Part shown: positions 51,701 through 58,048 of the stretch, in pieces
Numbering within the stretch: position 1 is the first letter of the stretch
How the letters are laid out: the number at the start of each line of letters is the position of its first letter
Assembly (NCBI GenBank): GCA_049325275.1
Contig: JBMOLU010000029.1
Coordinates: 21,303 to 85,302, forward strand
Direction: 5' to 3'
DNA length: 64,000 nt
Source of the DNA: CAIQJJ01 sp049325275
GTDB taxonomy: Bacteria > Chloroflexota > Anaerolineae > Anaerolineales > UBA4823
Notes under the pieces: model-generated
The model's database searches: none
What the model saw: the letters and a program-made list of their open reading frames with translations, nothing else
Told to the model about the DNA's origin: nothing
Program-made: the position numbers and the translations under genes

Positions 51701-52903
51701 GCCAGCTTTCACCTGCTCCAAGTCGCTGATGACGTACACCGTGGGCGTCCGTTGGCCATGTGTATCTTTCAGGCGCGTTCGTACGCCTGGAAAGCGCAGG
51801 GCCGCAGCGGCAAAATCTTCGCGCAGACGCGGGTTGCTGTTTGTAAAACACGGGCTGGCCCCGGTCACGTTCCCATCAGCCAACAGGTAAGCCAAAATCT
51901 TAATCTCGTGTTCTGGCATAACTTCCTTACCGAACACTGGAATGTGGCGCGGTACAGCAACCCTGCTTCCCACGCCCAATTCGGCTAATGGCCGCCAACC
52001 GCCAATCGTCAGAAAAGGATGTGTCAACGTGGTTTTAATCTCACGCCCCAGGGAAGTCTGTACCCGGTAAACAGGTTTCAAACCATCATTCACAAAAGCA
52101 GATGCCTGCGCAGCTTGCAAGCGATAGTTTTCGGAGAGTGTCAGCAAGTATGCTTCCTGGCGCCGGACGGCTTCTTCGATCGTCACCAATCCCCCGTTAC
52201 GCGGGTCAACCAGGCAAGTATCTGCTGTGACACACTTGCCCATCCCCGGCCTTCCGGCCACGATCAGCAAATCCGACGGTTGCAGGCCGCTTAACATGCG
52301 ATCGAGATCGATAAACCCGGTAGGCACGCCGTAGGCTTCGTCATCGCGCTGGGAAAGCTGGTCGATGCGGTCGTAATATTCGGAAAGCACCTGCTGGATG
52401 GGCTGCAAATCGCGCACCGTGCGGCGCTCGCTAACACCGAAGATGGCTTTTTCGGCGTCGTCCATCACCGTATCGACCGTCAGATCTTCCTGGTAGGCCA
52501 GCTTGGCGATCTGGTTGGCGGCTTCCAGCATCTTGCGGCGCAATGAAGTCTGCTCGACGAGACGGCCATACGCCTCGGCGTGCAAGGAGGTCGGCACGTT
52601 GCTGGTTAGCGCCGAGAGGTAGGCTGGGCCGCCCACTTCGGCCAGTTGCCCCTGTTGGTCGAGTTCCTCGGTGACGGTAAGGAAATCGATCGGCACGCGC
52701 CGTTCGTGCAAGCGCGTGAAAGATTCCCAAATCCAGCGGTGCCGGTGAATGTAAAAATCATCGGCTTTCAGGAACTGAGCCACATCATAGTAGGCTTCGG
52801 GGTTGATCAGCACCGCGCCGATTACTGCTTCTTCGGCTTCACGGCTATGTGGGACGACCTGGGGCGTCACAGAGGAAAACGATTCAGAGAAACTGTCACT
52901 CAT
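48743..52903 (-). CDS. dnaB: Replicative DNA helicase DnaB containing two inteins
   Basis: 1386 residues from the ATG at 52903; the frame upstream lies in a terminator. Removing the inteins leaves about 460 residues, the normal DnaB length. N-terminal domain: AEEAVIGAVLINPEAYYDV. RecA-like domain: GRPGMGK | TAFML (Walker A, interrupted by intein 1), IFSLEMSSEQLVQRL, LVILDYIQLMS, then DLRESG | SLEQDADIVMF (intein 2). DnaB unwinds DNA at the fork as a hexamer. Both inteins must splice for activity. It heads the operon with purN, dnaD-like and the loader, from a promoter only six bases away. Confidence 0.97.
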   Translation of the reverse strand: MSDSFSESFSSVTPQVVPHSREAEEAVIGAVLINPEAYYDVAQFLKADDFYIHRHRWIWESFTRLHERRVPIDFLTVTEELDQQGQLAEVGGPAYLSALTSNVPTSLHAEAYGRLVEQTSLRRKMLEAANQIAKLAYQEDLTVDTVMDDAEKAIFGVSERRTVRDLQPIQQVLSEYYDRIDQLSQRDDEAYGVPTGFIDLDRMLSGLQPSDLLIVAGRPGMGKCVTADTCLVDPRNGGLVTIEEAVRRQEAYLLTLSENYRLQAAQASAFVNDGLKPVYRVQTSLGREIKTTLTHPFLTIGGWRPLAELGVGSRVAVPRHIPVFGKEVMPEHEIKILAYLLADGNVTGASPCFTNSNPRLREDFAAAALRFPGVRTRLKDTHGQRTPTVYVISDLEQVKAGRQAFADRLVQAMQRDGRSRSCLAAAVGISPSLITQWQAGKCAPSSQIFERLCNTLGMSAEQLIPQGLAAISWKGPNSLRQWLQNLDAWGKTAAVKEIPACIYRLPRQQLALFLNRLFACDGSVYLQHGEQVAVSYSTVALKLAKAVQHLLLRFGILAKLRHRQIKYESVCRQAYELRITGTEDVSLFIEQIGALGKETAIENTRLQMAKSKSNPNLDVIPMEVWPIIEHAKDTRAWENVAVAMGLPPGSNLHVGKRAPTRQRLLGIGQTLQSEPLVALAQSDVYWDTITSIEYLGEHQVYDLTVPSTHNFVADDMIVHNTAFMLSIAKNAALTYKKHIAIFSLEMSSEQLVQRLIAQETGIDSHRLRTGKLLDDEWPRFSHAVEVLGDTKVFLDDTPSLTPLQLRTKCRRLHLEYRIDLVILDYIQLMSSGGAGGRNENRVQEVSFISRNLKILARELNVPVLAAAQLSRAIEQRADKDPQLSDLRESGCITGDTLITLADDGREVAIRTLEGQNNFNILALNPQTLKIESMFVSRAFCTGSKPVFKLRTRLGRTIRATANHRFLTIYGWKRLDELMVDDFVALPRVIHSGSLQTLSDGELALLGHLIGDGCTLPRHAIQYTTREEDLAETVATLASNVFGDEILPRISQKRTWYQVYLASARHHTHDVHSPLTDWLKNLGIFGLHSYEKRVPPQVFAQPKEAIALFLRHLWATDGSVQLIKGKHSRPIIYYATSSPQLAQDVQSLLLRLGINAILRRVPQNGKGRDLYNVIITGKTYLEIFAARVGAVGKYRQGRLLEVLEHLQERCTSTNRDVIPHDIWRLHVVPAMQTQGMTTRQMQAAVGNAYCGTALYKQNVSRARAQRVADAVHSDELARLANSDIYWDCIESILPDGEDQVFDLTVPEFHNFIANNMIVHNSLEQDADIVMFIHRPEMYEKETLKQNLAQIKVAKHRNGPVGTVELVFLSNLTRFENAATHNVDLGQV
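48947..50233 (-). mobile_element. DnaB intein 2, with LAGLIDADG homing endonuclease
   Basis: 429 residues inserted between DLRESG and SLEQDAD, the site known from Synechocystis DnaB. It starts with Cys (CITGDTLITLA, block A) and has ATANHRFLTIYGW (block B, His). It ends VFDLTVPEFHNFIANNMIVHN-Ser, with the penultimate His and Asn and a +1 Ser. The two endonuclease motifs are LLGHLIGDGCT and LRHLWATDGSV, both with their acidic residue. It should splice itself out and may still home. Confidence 0.93.
50744..52234 (-). mobile_element. DnaB intein 1, in the Walker A motif, with LAGLIDADG endonuclease
   Basis: 497 residues inserted in the P-loop between GMGK and TAFML. It starts with Cys (CVTADTCLVDPRNG) and has TLTHPFLTIGGW (block B). 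It ends VYDLTVPSTHNFVADDMIVHN followed by Thr as +1 nucleophile. Endonuclease motifs are ILAYLLADGNV and LNRLFACDGSV, with the acidic residues present. Between them lies a helix-turn-helix-like segment (SCLAAAVGISPSLITQWQAG). Unspliced protein would be inactive because the ATP-binding loop is interrupted. Confidence 0.93.
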
Positions 52904-52909
52904 AGTTCG

Positions 52910-52918
52910 ATCATACCA
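52910..52918 (-). promoter_or_regulatory. Extended -10 promoter for dnaB, apparently leaderless
   Basis: The minus strand reads TGGTATGAT (52918-52910), then six bases, then the dnaB ATG. Transcription should start at or next to the A of ATG. No ribosome site is present. Confidence 0.5.
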
Positions 52919-52956
52919 GAATACCCGCTCGCGCGGGAAACGACTCCAAAGAACGG

Positions 52957-53005
52957 AAAAACGACGGGCTTCGGGCTGCCCTGCAGCCCAAAACTCGTCG
53001 TTTTT
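52957..53005. terminator. Strong bidirectional terminator between jag and dnaB
   Basis: AAAAACGACG (52957-52966) pairs with CGTCGTTTTT (52996-53005), and an inner GGGCTGC/GCAGCCC stem lies inside. A T run stands at each end, so it works in either direction. It closes the yidC-jag transcript and isolates dnaB. Confidence 0.85.
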
Positions 53006-53029
53006 CGACGGTGGCAGCAAGAACGAAGG

Positions 53030-53794
53030 TTAATCTTTCGGAAGAATCGTTAACTTGCGGTAAGGTTCTTCGCCGACCGATTCGGTGGTCACGAAGGGAT
53101 GCTCGCGCAGTTCCATGTGGATGATGCGGCGTTCGCTGGCGGGCATGGGTTCGAGCGCCAGGCGGCGTCCCGTCTTGGCCACCTGATCGGCCATGCGGCG
53201 GGCAAGTTGGCGCAGCTGGTTGGAACGGCGCACACGGTAGCCTTCCACGTCCACCATCAGGGGCACGAAATCGCCCACCTGCTTGCTGATGATCAGGCCG
53301 GCAATGTACTGTAAGGCATTCAGCGTCTCGGCACGCTTGCCGATCAAGATGCTGAGATCGTCGCCATGAATGTCGACCAGCACCGGCGTACGGTCACGGT
53401 CGTGGTCCGTCTCACCGTAACTGGCGGTAACGCTGGCTTCGACCTGCATTTTTTCCAGCAGTTCGGCGACCGTGTCCCGCGCAATCGTCAGCAGTTCGTC
53501 CATTTCCGCCTCGACAGCCGCTTCGATGTCGGCCATACCCATCTCGGCCGGGAGCGCCTCGGGCTCTTCGATCTTGGCGGGCGCCGAGGGCGATTCAGAC
53601 TGCACCGGGAAAGCCTCTTTCACAATCAGGCGCACACGCGCCTGCCGGTTCCCCAGGCCGAACAAGCCGCGCGTGCCGGCATCCAACACTTCGACTTCCA
53701 CAGCTTCCTGAGGCAGGCCGAGCTCGCCCAGGCCCTTTTCAACAGCGTCTTGTACATTGTCTGCAATGACTTCAATAGTGGCATGAGTTGTCAT
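53030..53794 (-). CDS. jag: Jag/KhpB-type RNA-binding protein (Jag_N, KH, R3H)
   Basis: 254 residues from the ATG at 53794 (GAGG, 5-6 bases); the frame upstream is a shadow of yidC. Residues 1-55 are the Jag_N domain (AVEVEVLDAGTRGLFGLG). A Glu/Ala-rich linker follows, then a KH domain near 130-190 (DDLSILIGKRAETLNALQYI, LDS-like GxxG variant GKRAET). The R3H domain is near 195-250 (ASERRIIHMELREH, then FVTTESVGEEPYRKLTILP). It binds RNA and affects division or envelope synthesis. It follows yidC by 14 bases, the conserved order. Confidence 0.93.
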   Translation of the reverse strand: MTTHATIEVIADNVQDAVEKGLGELGLPQEAVEVEVLDAGTRGLFGLGNRQARVRLIVKEAFPVQSESPSAPAKIEEPEALPAEMGMADIEAAVEAEMDELLTIARDTVAELLEKMQVEASVTASYGETDHDRDRTPVLVDIHGDDLSILIGKRAETLNALQYIAGLIISKQVGDFVPLMVDVEGYRVRRSNQLRQLARRMADQVAKTGRRLALEPMPASERRIIHMELREHPFVTTESVGEEPYRKLTILPKD

Positions 53795-53808
53795 AATCGC
53801 CTCGACTT

Positions 53809-54579
53809 TTAGCTCGCTTTTGGTTTCAAACCGGGAATCAACTTGCGTAAATCGGCCTTGCCCATCAAAGCATACTGAATGAAGGTAAACACGTTGGTGG
53901 CAACAAAGTAGAGCGCCAGGCCGGCGGGGACCGAATAGGTAATCCAGGCCATCATGAAGGGCATATACAGGTTCATCATCTTGCCCATCTGAGCCGCCTG
54001 ATCGTTGGGATCGCCGGTGGCTGAAGGCATGACCATCACCTTGCCGAGCATGTACTGGGTAATACCGACGAAAATCGCCAACACCGGGATGCCGAAACCG
54101 AAGACCATCAGTTTCTCCGGCTGGCTGAGGTCCATCCACAAGAACTGGCTGCGGAGCGGGATGAGGCCGGCTCCGTCGATGAACGGGTAAAGCAGCTTCG
54201 ACAGGTTGAGCAACTGCACGGGGCTGGAGGCCAGGGCAGCATTGACCGCCTGGTACAGGCCGAAGATGATCGGCATCTGGATTAAGAGCGGCAGGCACGA
54301 GCCGGCCGGGTTGATGCCCTTTTCTTGCATCAAACGCGCCTGCTCAGTTTGCTGTTTTTGCTTATCGTCCTTGTACTTCTTTTGAATGTCCAGCCACTCT
54401 TTTGACTTTTGCAGATCGGTCATCTGCTGCGTGCCCTTCATCTGGCTGACGGTGAGGGGATGTGTGACCAGGCGGATGAGCAGCGTGAAGAGGATGATGG
54501 CGATAGCGAAGCTGCCGACCAGGCTGTAGATGCCCACCAAGATATTGAGCATGGGCTGAAGGATGAGTGTATTCCACAT
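53809..54579 (-). CDS. yidC: Membrane protein insertase YidC (Oxa1 family)
   Basis: 256 residues. Five hydrophobic segments are visible: LNILVGIYSLVGSFAIAIILF, LPLLIQMPIIFGLYQAV, the third near FGFGIPVLAIFVGITQYML, then FMMAWITYSVPAGLALYF and VFTFIQYAL. The conserved Arg in LLIRLVTHPLTVSQM lies in the first helix, as in insertases. It has no large periplasmic domain, so it is the short (Gram-positive type) form. It inserts membrane proteins with or without SecYEG. Next to it are the PQQ-type lipoprotein gene and jag. Confidence 0.95.
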   Translation of the reverse strand: MWNTLILQPMLNILVGIYSLVGSFAIAIILFTLLIRLVTHPLTVSQMKGTQQMTDLQKSKEWLDIQKKYKDDKQKQQTEQARLMQEKGINPAGSCLPLLIQMPIIFGLYQAVNAALASSPVQLLNLSKLLYPFIDGAGLIPLRSQFLWMDLSQPEKLMVFGFGIPVLAIFVGITQYMLGKVMVMPSATGDPNDQAAQMGKMMNLYMPFMMAWITYSVPAGLALYFVATNVFTFIQYALMGKADLRKLIPGLKPKAS

Positions 54580-54595
54580 TTCTCAGATCTCTTTC

Positions 54596-55681
54596 CTATT
54601 TTTTCTCCGGCACAAAGGCCCACTGCTGCAAGCCCTGGGCGTTGACGGCAATCAGCAGAGAGTCGAGCTTGATCGGTGCCAGCAAAATCAGGTTGTCTGC
54701 CTGAACCGGCGAACTGGGCAGTTCGGATTCTGCAAAGGCCTGCCTGCCTTGCGGGTTGCCATCCCGATCGAACAAAAGCAGCGAGCCATCCTGTGTCGTT
54801 ACGTAAACGGTATCGCTCACGACCAGGGGCGTCGACACGATCGCTTCCGTACCCGGCACCTTGGCAAGCGGTGACAAACCGTCGGCCGTATCGAGGACAT
54901 AGAAGTTGCCTGCCTGGTCGCCAAAATACAGCCGGTCATCGACCAGCGCCATACCCGACCAGACCCAGGCATCCGTTTCGTAGGCCGGCGCAGCGGCGGC
55001 GCCGGTTTGGGCGTTCAAAGACACCACTTTCTTATCGAAATTACCGGCGTAGAGCACGCCCACTTCACTCAACGCCGGCCGGCCGACGAAAGCACCGCCC
55101 AGGCCTTCCGAAACCCACAAGATTTCACCATTCTCAGCGTTCAAAGCATACAGGCGATGATCCATCGATGCGACGTAAATACAGCCACAATCGGCGCCCA
55201 TGACGGGCTGCGTCCAGATGCCGTGCTGCCCGTCCAGCGACTTGCGCCAGCGCAAATTGCCTTTCAAATCGAGCGCATATACCTGGCCGCCGTTGGTGGG
55301 TGCAAAAATGGCGCTTTCGGTTACCAGAGGGCCGGCGATATAACCGTACTGCGACTCCTCGAAGCGCCAGTTTTCCAGGCCGGTTTCGGGGTTGAGGCTG
55401 TACAAGATGTGGCTGTAGTCGCCGACGATCAACTGCCCGTCGGGGGTCATCGCAGGCTTGGCATAGAACTGCATCTTCATATCCGCCTTTTCAGGAAAAC
55501 GCCAACGTTCCAGGCCGTTTTCCAGACCGACTGCATACACATGTGGGCCGCTCGCCAGGTAAGCCGTCTGGTCATCCACATGCACGCTGGGCCAACCGGT
55601 GGTTTGATACCCGCCCGAACAAGCGGAGAGAAGCGCTGCGGCGATCAAGAGGAAAAAGGGAAGCAAAAAACGAGATTTCAT
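54596..55681 (-). CDS. PQQ-type beta-propeller lipoprotein (BamB-like)
   Basis: 361 residues from the ATG at 55681; a GTG at 55693 is an alternative. The N-terminal signal (RFLLPFFLLIAAALLSAC) ends in a lipobox with Cys at about residue 21. Repeated PQQ-type blades follow: VYAVGLENGLERWRFPE, LYSLNPETGLENWRFEE, VYALDLKGNLRWRKSL, LYALNAENGEILWVSEG, VVSLNAQTGAAAAP and YVLDTADGLSPLAKV, giving six to seven blades. Such propellers are scaffolds; BamB aids outer-membrane assembly. It is inserted between yidD and yidC, where many genomes have no such gene, suggesting a role in protein insertion or folding. Confidence 0.85.
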   Translation of the reverse strand: MKSRFLLPFFLLIAAALLSACSGGYQTTGWPSVHVDDQTAYLASGPHVYAVGLENGLERWRFPEKADMKMQFYAKPAMTPDGQLIVGDYSHILYSLNPETGLENWRFEESQYGYIAGPLVTESAIFAPTNGGQVYALDLKGNLRWRKSLDGQHGIWTQPVMGADCGCIYVASMDHRLYALNAENGEILWVSEGLGGAFVGRPALSEVGVLYAGNFDKKVVSLNAQTGAAAAPAYETDAWVWSGMALVDDRLYFGDQAGNFYVLDTADGLSPLAKVPGTEAIVSTPLVVSDTVYVTTQDGSLLLFDRDGNPQGRQAFAESELPSSPVQADNLILLAPIKLDSLLIAVNAQGLQQWAFVPEKK

Positions 55682-55699
55682 AAAGGTTGTCACATTCCA

Positions 55700-55996
55700 T
55701 CAGGGTACCGGATCGTAGCCTCCGGGATTGAACGGGTTGCAGCGCAACACACGCCAGACAGCCATCCAAGTACCCTTGATCGCCCCGTATTTGTAGATGG
55801 CTTGATAACCGTAATGCGAGCAGGATGGATAAAAGCGGCAGGTGTCCGGGGGCAGGGCGCGCGAAAGTGTGGCCTGGTACAAACGGATGAGCGCCAAGAG
55901 CGGCCAGCGGGCCAGGTTGCCAAACGTGAACGGCAGGTCGCGCAGCGCAGCATCCACGGACGTGCGCTCAGAAGTCGGAAGCGGTTGAGAGTCCAT
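55700..55996 (-). CDS. yidD: Membrane protein insertion efficiency factor YidD
   Basis: 98 residues from the ATG at 55996 (AGGA, 5 bases), overlapping the rnpA end by 29 bases. It shows the family signature LIRLYQATLSRALPPDTCRFYPSCSHYGYQAI, here in parts: RLYQATLSR, CRFYPSCSHY and RVLRCNPFNPGGYDP. Two or three conserved Cys are present. It is a small membrane-associated factor that helps YidC insertion. The rnpA-yidD overlap is the common arrangement. Confidence 0.95.
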   Translation of the reverse strand: MDSQPLPTSERTSVDAALRDLPFTFGNLARWPLLALIRLYQATLSRALPPDTCRFYPSCSHYGYQAIYKYGAIKGTWMAVWRVLRCNPFNPGGYDPVP

Positions 55997-56336
55997 CACG
56001 TTCCTGCCACAAACGGGCCCGGCGCAGCAGTGCGACAACCGCCGCGCGCACTTCTTGAAAATCGGCCTGCATGATGGGGCGTCTGGCCAACAGCACGACG
56101 TCCCAACCTGGAGGCACATACGCAAGCTGGCTGCGAACGGTTTCGCGCAGCCAGCGCTTGGCCTGGTTGCGCTGCACAGCCCCTCCCACCGAACGGCCGG
56201 CAGCCACACCGAAGCGGGTGCGCCCCGTCTCGTTGGGCAGCGCGATCAACACGATAAGCGGGTGGGCATATGACTTTCCTGACTGCCGCACCCGCTTGAA
56301 ATCGGTTGACCTGTTCAGGCGGAATTTGCGTTTCAC
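55968..56336 (-). CDS. rnpA: Ribonuclease P protein component
   Basis: 122 residues from a GTG start at 56336. The family signature is RFGVAAGRSVGGAVQRNQAKRWLRE, seen here as FGVAAGRSVGGAV followed by RNQAKRWLRE (RNRxKR-like). It is basic throughout, with KRKFRLNRSTDFKRV at the start. It assists the catalytic RNA of RNase P in 5' tRNA maturation. It lies 54 bases after rpmH and overlaps yidD, the conserved order. Confidence 0.96.
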   Translation of the reverse strand: MKRKFRLNRSTDFKRVRQSGKSYAHPLIVLIALPNETGRTRFGVAAGRSVGGAVQRNQAKRWLRETVRSQLAYVPPGWDVVLLARRPIMQADFQEVRAAVVALLRRARLWQERDGLSTASDF

Positions 56337-56390
56337 CCATTCCAGACAAGGCCGAGGGGCGCAAAGGCCCTCGATGCCTGGTAAGCCTGC

Positions 56391-56570
56391 TTAAGAGCCG
56401 TTCCAGTTCACGCTCTTGACGTGGTTGTTCATCGTAACCGCCAGACGGGCGCGGCCACGTGCCCGGCGGGCCTTGAGAACCTTACGGCCACCGGCGGTGG
56501 CCATACGCGCACGAAAACCATGAACGCGCACGCGACGGCGAATTTTGGGTTGATACGTTCGCTTCGGCAT
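56391..56570 (-). CDS. rpmH: 50S ribosomal protein L34
   Basis: 59 residues from the ATG at 56570. It opens MPKRTYQPKIRRR and shows the family core VRVHGFRARMATAGGRKVLK followed by ARRARGRARL. The tail after ARLAV (TMNNHVKSVNWNGS) is longer than the usual 44-46 residue L34, whose last residues are often LSA or LTV. The ribosome site AGGA is 8 bases before ATG. It opens the rpmH-rnpA-yidD-yidC-jag transcript, behind a promoter at 56625-56654. Confidence 0.96.
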   Translation of the reverse strand: MPKRTYQPKIRRRVRVHGFRARMATAGGRKVLKARRARGRARLAVTMNNHVKSVNWNGS

Positions 56571-56624
56571 AAAATCAGTCCTACTTTCTTCTCATATCTA
56601 TCTGTCTTAGCCAGACGAAGCCCG

Positions 56625-56654
56625 ATTATACCCGAAGGGGGCGAAATCGGTCAA
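56625..56654 (-). promoter_or_regulatory. sigma70-type promoter for rpmH
   Basis: The minus strand has TTGACC (56654-56649) and TATAAT (56630-56625), spacing 18, about 55 bases before rpmH. It overlaps the stop codon of the upstream TrkA gene. Confidence 0.8.
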
Positions 56655-57346
56655 ACAGATTCGGGTGGATTGGCGGCCGGCAGGGCAAACAAATTCGCCA
56701 GACTCTGGCTGCCTTCCGCATTGGTAATGAAGAGCACCTCGTCGCCTTCTTCGAGCGTCGATGCGCCCCGGGGAATGAGCACCGTGCCCTGGCGAATGAT
56801 GGCAGCAATGACACACTCATCGGGCAGGTTCATGTCTTTGATGGCAATTCCCAGGGCAGGCGCACCGGGCGGGACCTTCTCTTCTACGAGGGAATACTTG
56901 CCGCGCCGCAGTTTGAGCAGCGTGAACATATCGCCCAGGGACATTTCTTCCTCGATCAGCTTGGACATGATGTCGGCCTGATTCAGCGAGGCGTCTACGC
57001 CCATCTCGGCGGTGAACAGCCAGGCGTTCTTGGGATTGTTCACGCGGGCGATGACGCGCGGTGTGTGAAACTCGAACTTCGCCAACGTCGCAATCACCAG
57101 GTTGACCTCGTCTTCCCCGGTCACCGTCGCCAGTACCTGAGCGTTGGCGATCCCGGCAGCTTCCAGGACGGCCGGCGAACTCCCATCGCCGGACACGAGG
57201 TTTTCCGGCGAAAACTCGTCTTGTAAGCGCTCGATCACGGCCTGCCGAGATTCAACGATCTTTACCTGGTGGCCTTCTTCGAGCAGCAAGTGCGCCAGAT
57301 AGGCGCCCGTCTTGCCGCCACCCACGATCATCACATTCATGTTCAC
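56651..57346 (-). CDS. TrkA/KtrA-type RCK protein (second of a pair)
   Basis: 231 residues from the GTG at 57346 (GGAGG, 6 bases), overlapping the stop of the first RCK gene. TrkA_N domain: VMIVGGGKTGAYLAHLLLEE with the GxGxxG NAD-binding loop, VSGDGSSPAVLEAAGIANAQ and VLATVTGEDEVNLVIATLAK. TrkA_C domain: about 145-225, VPPGAPALGIAIKDMNLP and GDEVLFITNAEG. It gates a K+ channel or transporter by binding NAD(H) or nucleotides. The partner channel (TrkH/KtrB) is not in the window. Confidence 0.92.
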   Translation of the reverse strand: MNMNVMIVGGGKTGAYLAHLLLEEGHQVKIVESRQAVIERLQDEFSPENLVSGDGSSPAVLEAAGIANAQVLATVTGEDEVNLVIATLAKFEFHTPRVIARVNNPKNAWLFTAEMGVDASLNQADIMSKLIEEEMSLGDMFTLLKLRRGKYSLVEEKVPPGAPALGIAIKDMNLPDECVIAAIIRQGTVLIPRGASTLEEGDEVLFITNAEGSQSLANLFALPAANPPESV

Positions 57347-58005
57347 AGCATACCTCCGGTCATGCCCAACAAGACCTCGACCTGATTCATGGACGTTGCC
57401 AGCACGGCCAGGTGCAAGATATCCCCTTCCTGAACTTCGCTACCCAGCGCCGGGATAAAGGCCTGTCCCCGGCGGGTAATTGCCACCACGTTGATTTCAC
57501 CCGAAACGGAAATATGCTTCACGGTGCGGTTGTACAAAGGTGGCGGCGCTTCGATATTGATCAGGGCAACCTCGCCTTTGCCAAAAGCCATGACTGAATC
57601 CAGCTCTGCATGCAAGAGCAGTTCGCGTACACGTTCGGCTGCCCAGTTCGTTGCCGAGATCGTAATCAGCCCCAGCCGGCGATAGATTTCGGCCCGGCGA
57701 GGGTCGTACAAGCGGGCAACCACTTTCGGCACACAAAAGATGTTGCGGGCGATACGCGCGGCGATGATATTGGCATTGTCCGACGCACTCGTGGAGACAA
57801 ACGCATCGGCGTCGCGAATACCGGCCTCGATCAAAACGTCCCGATCGAAGCCGACCCCCGTAATCTTTTTGACGTTCACTTCTGGCCCCAGGCGCTCCAG
57901 GGCTTCGGGGTTATAGTCGATCACCCGAACGTCGTGCCCGCCATCGGCCAGCAGACGGCAAACCTGTTCACCCAGGCGGCCACAGCCCATAACAATGGCT
58001 TTCAT
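57343..58005 (-). CDS. TrkA/KtrA-type RCK protein (first of a pair)
   Basis: 220 residues. Rossmann fold MGCGRLGEQVCRLLADGG with ADAFVSTSASDNANIIAARIAR; C-terminal RCK region with SGEINVVAITRRGQAFIP and EGDILHLAVLATS. The ribosome site GGAGG precedes ATG. It overlaps the second TrkA gene (stop/start GTGA). Two single-RCK genes in tandem are known from several phyla and may form heteromers. Upstream lies a P-type ATPase. Confidence 0.92.
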   Translation of the reverse strand: MKAIVMGCGRLGEQVCRLLADGGHDVRVIDYNPEALERLGPEVNVKKITGVGFDRDVLIEAGIRDADAFVSTSASDNANIIAARIARNIFCVPKVVARLYDPRRAEIYRRLGLITISATNWAAERVRELLLHAELDSVMAFGKGEVALINIEAPPPLYNRTVKHISVSGEINVVAITRRGQAFIPALGSEVQEGDILHLAVLATSMNQVEVLLGMTGGML

Positions 58006-58048
58006 TTTCGACCTCCATCATGCGGGTTGGAGAAATTAGACGATTCCA

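Noticed and set aside
53795..54298. Upstream extension of the jag frame
   Set aside because: It overlaps yidC almost completely, is Arg/Pro/His-rich and lacks a start site; the ATG at 53794 has a proper ribosome site.
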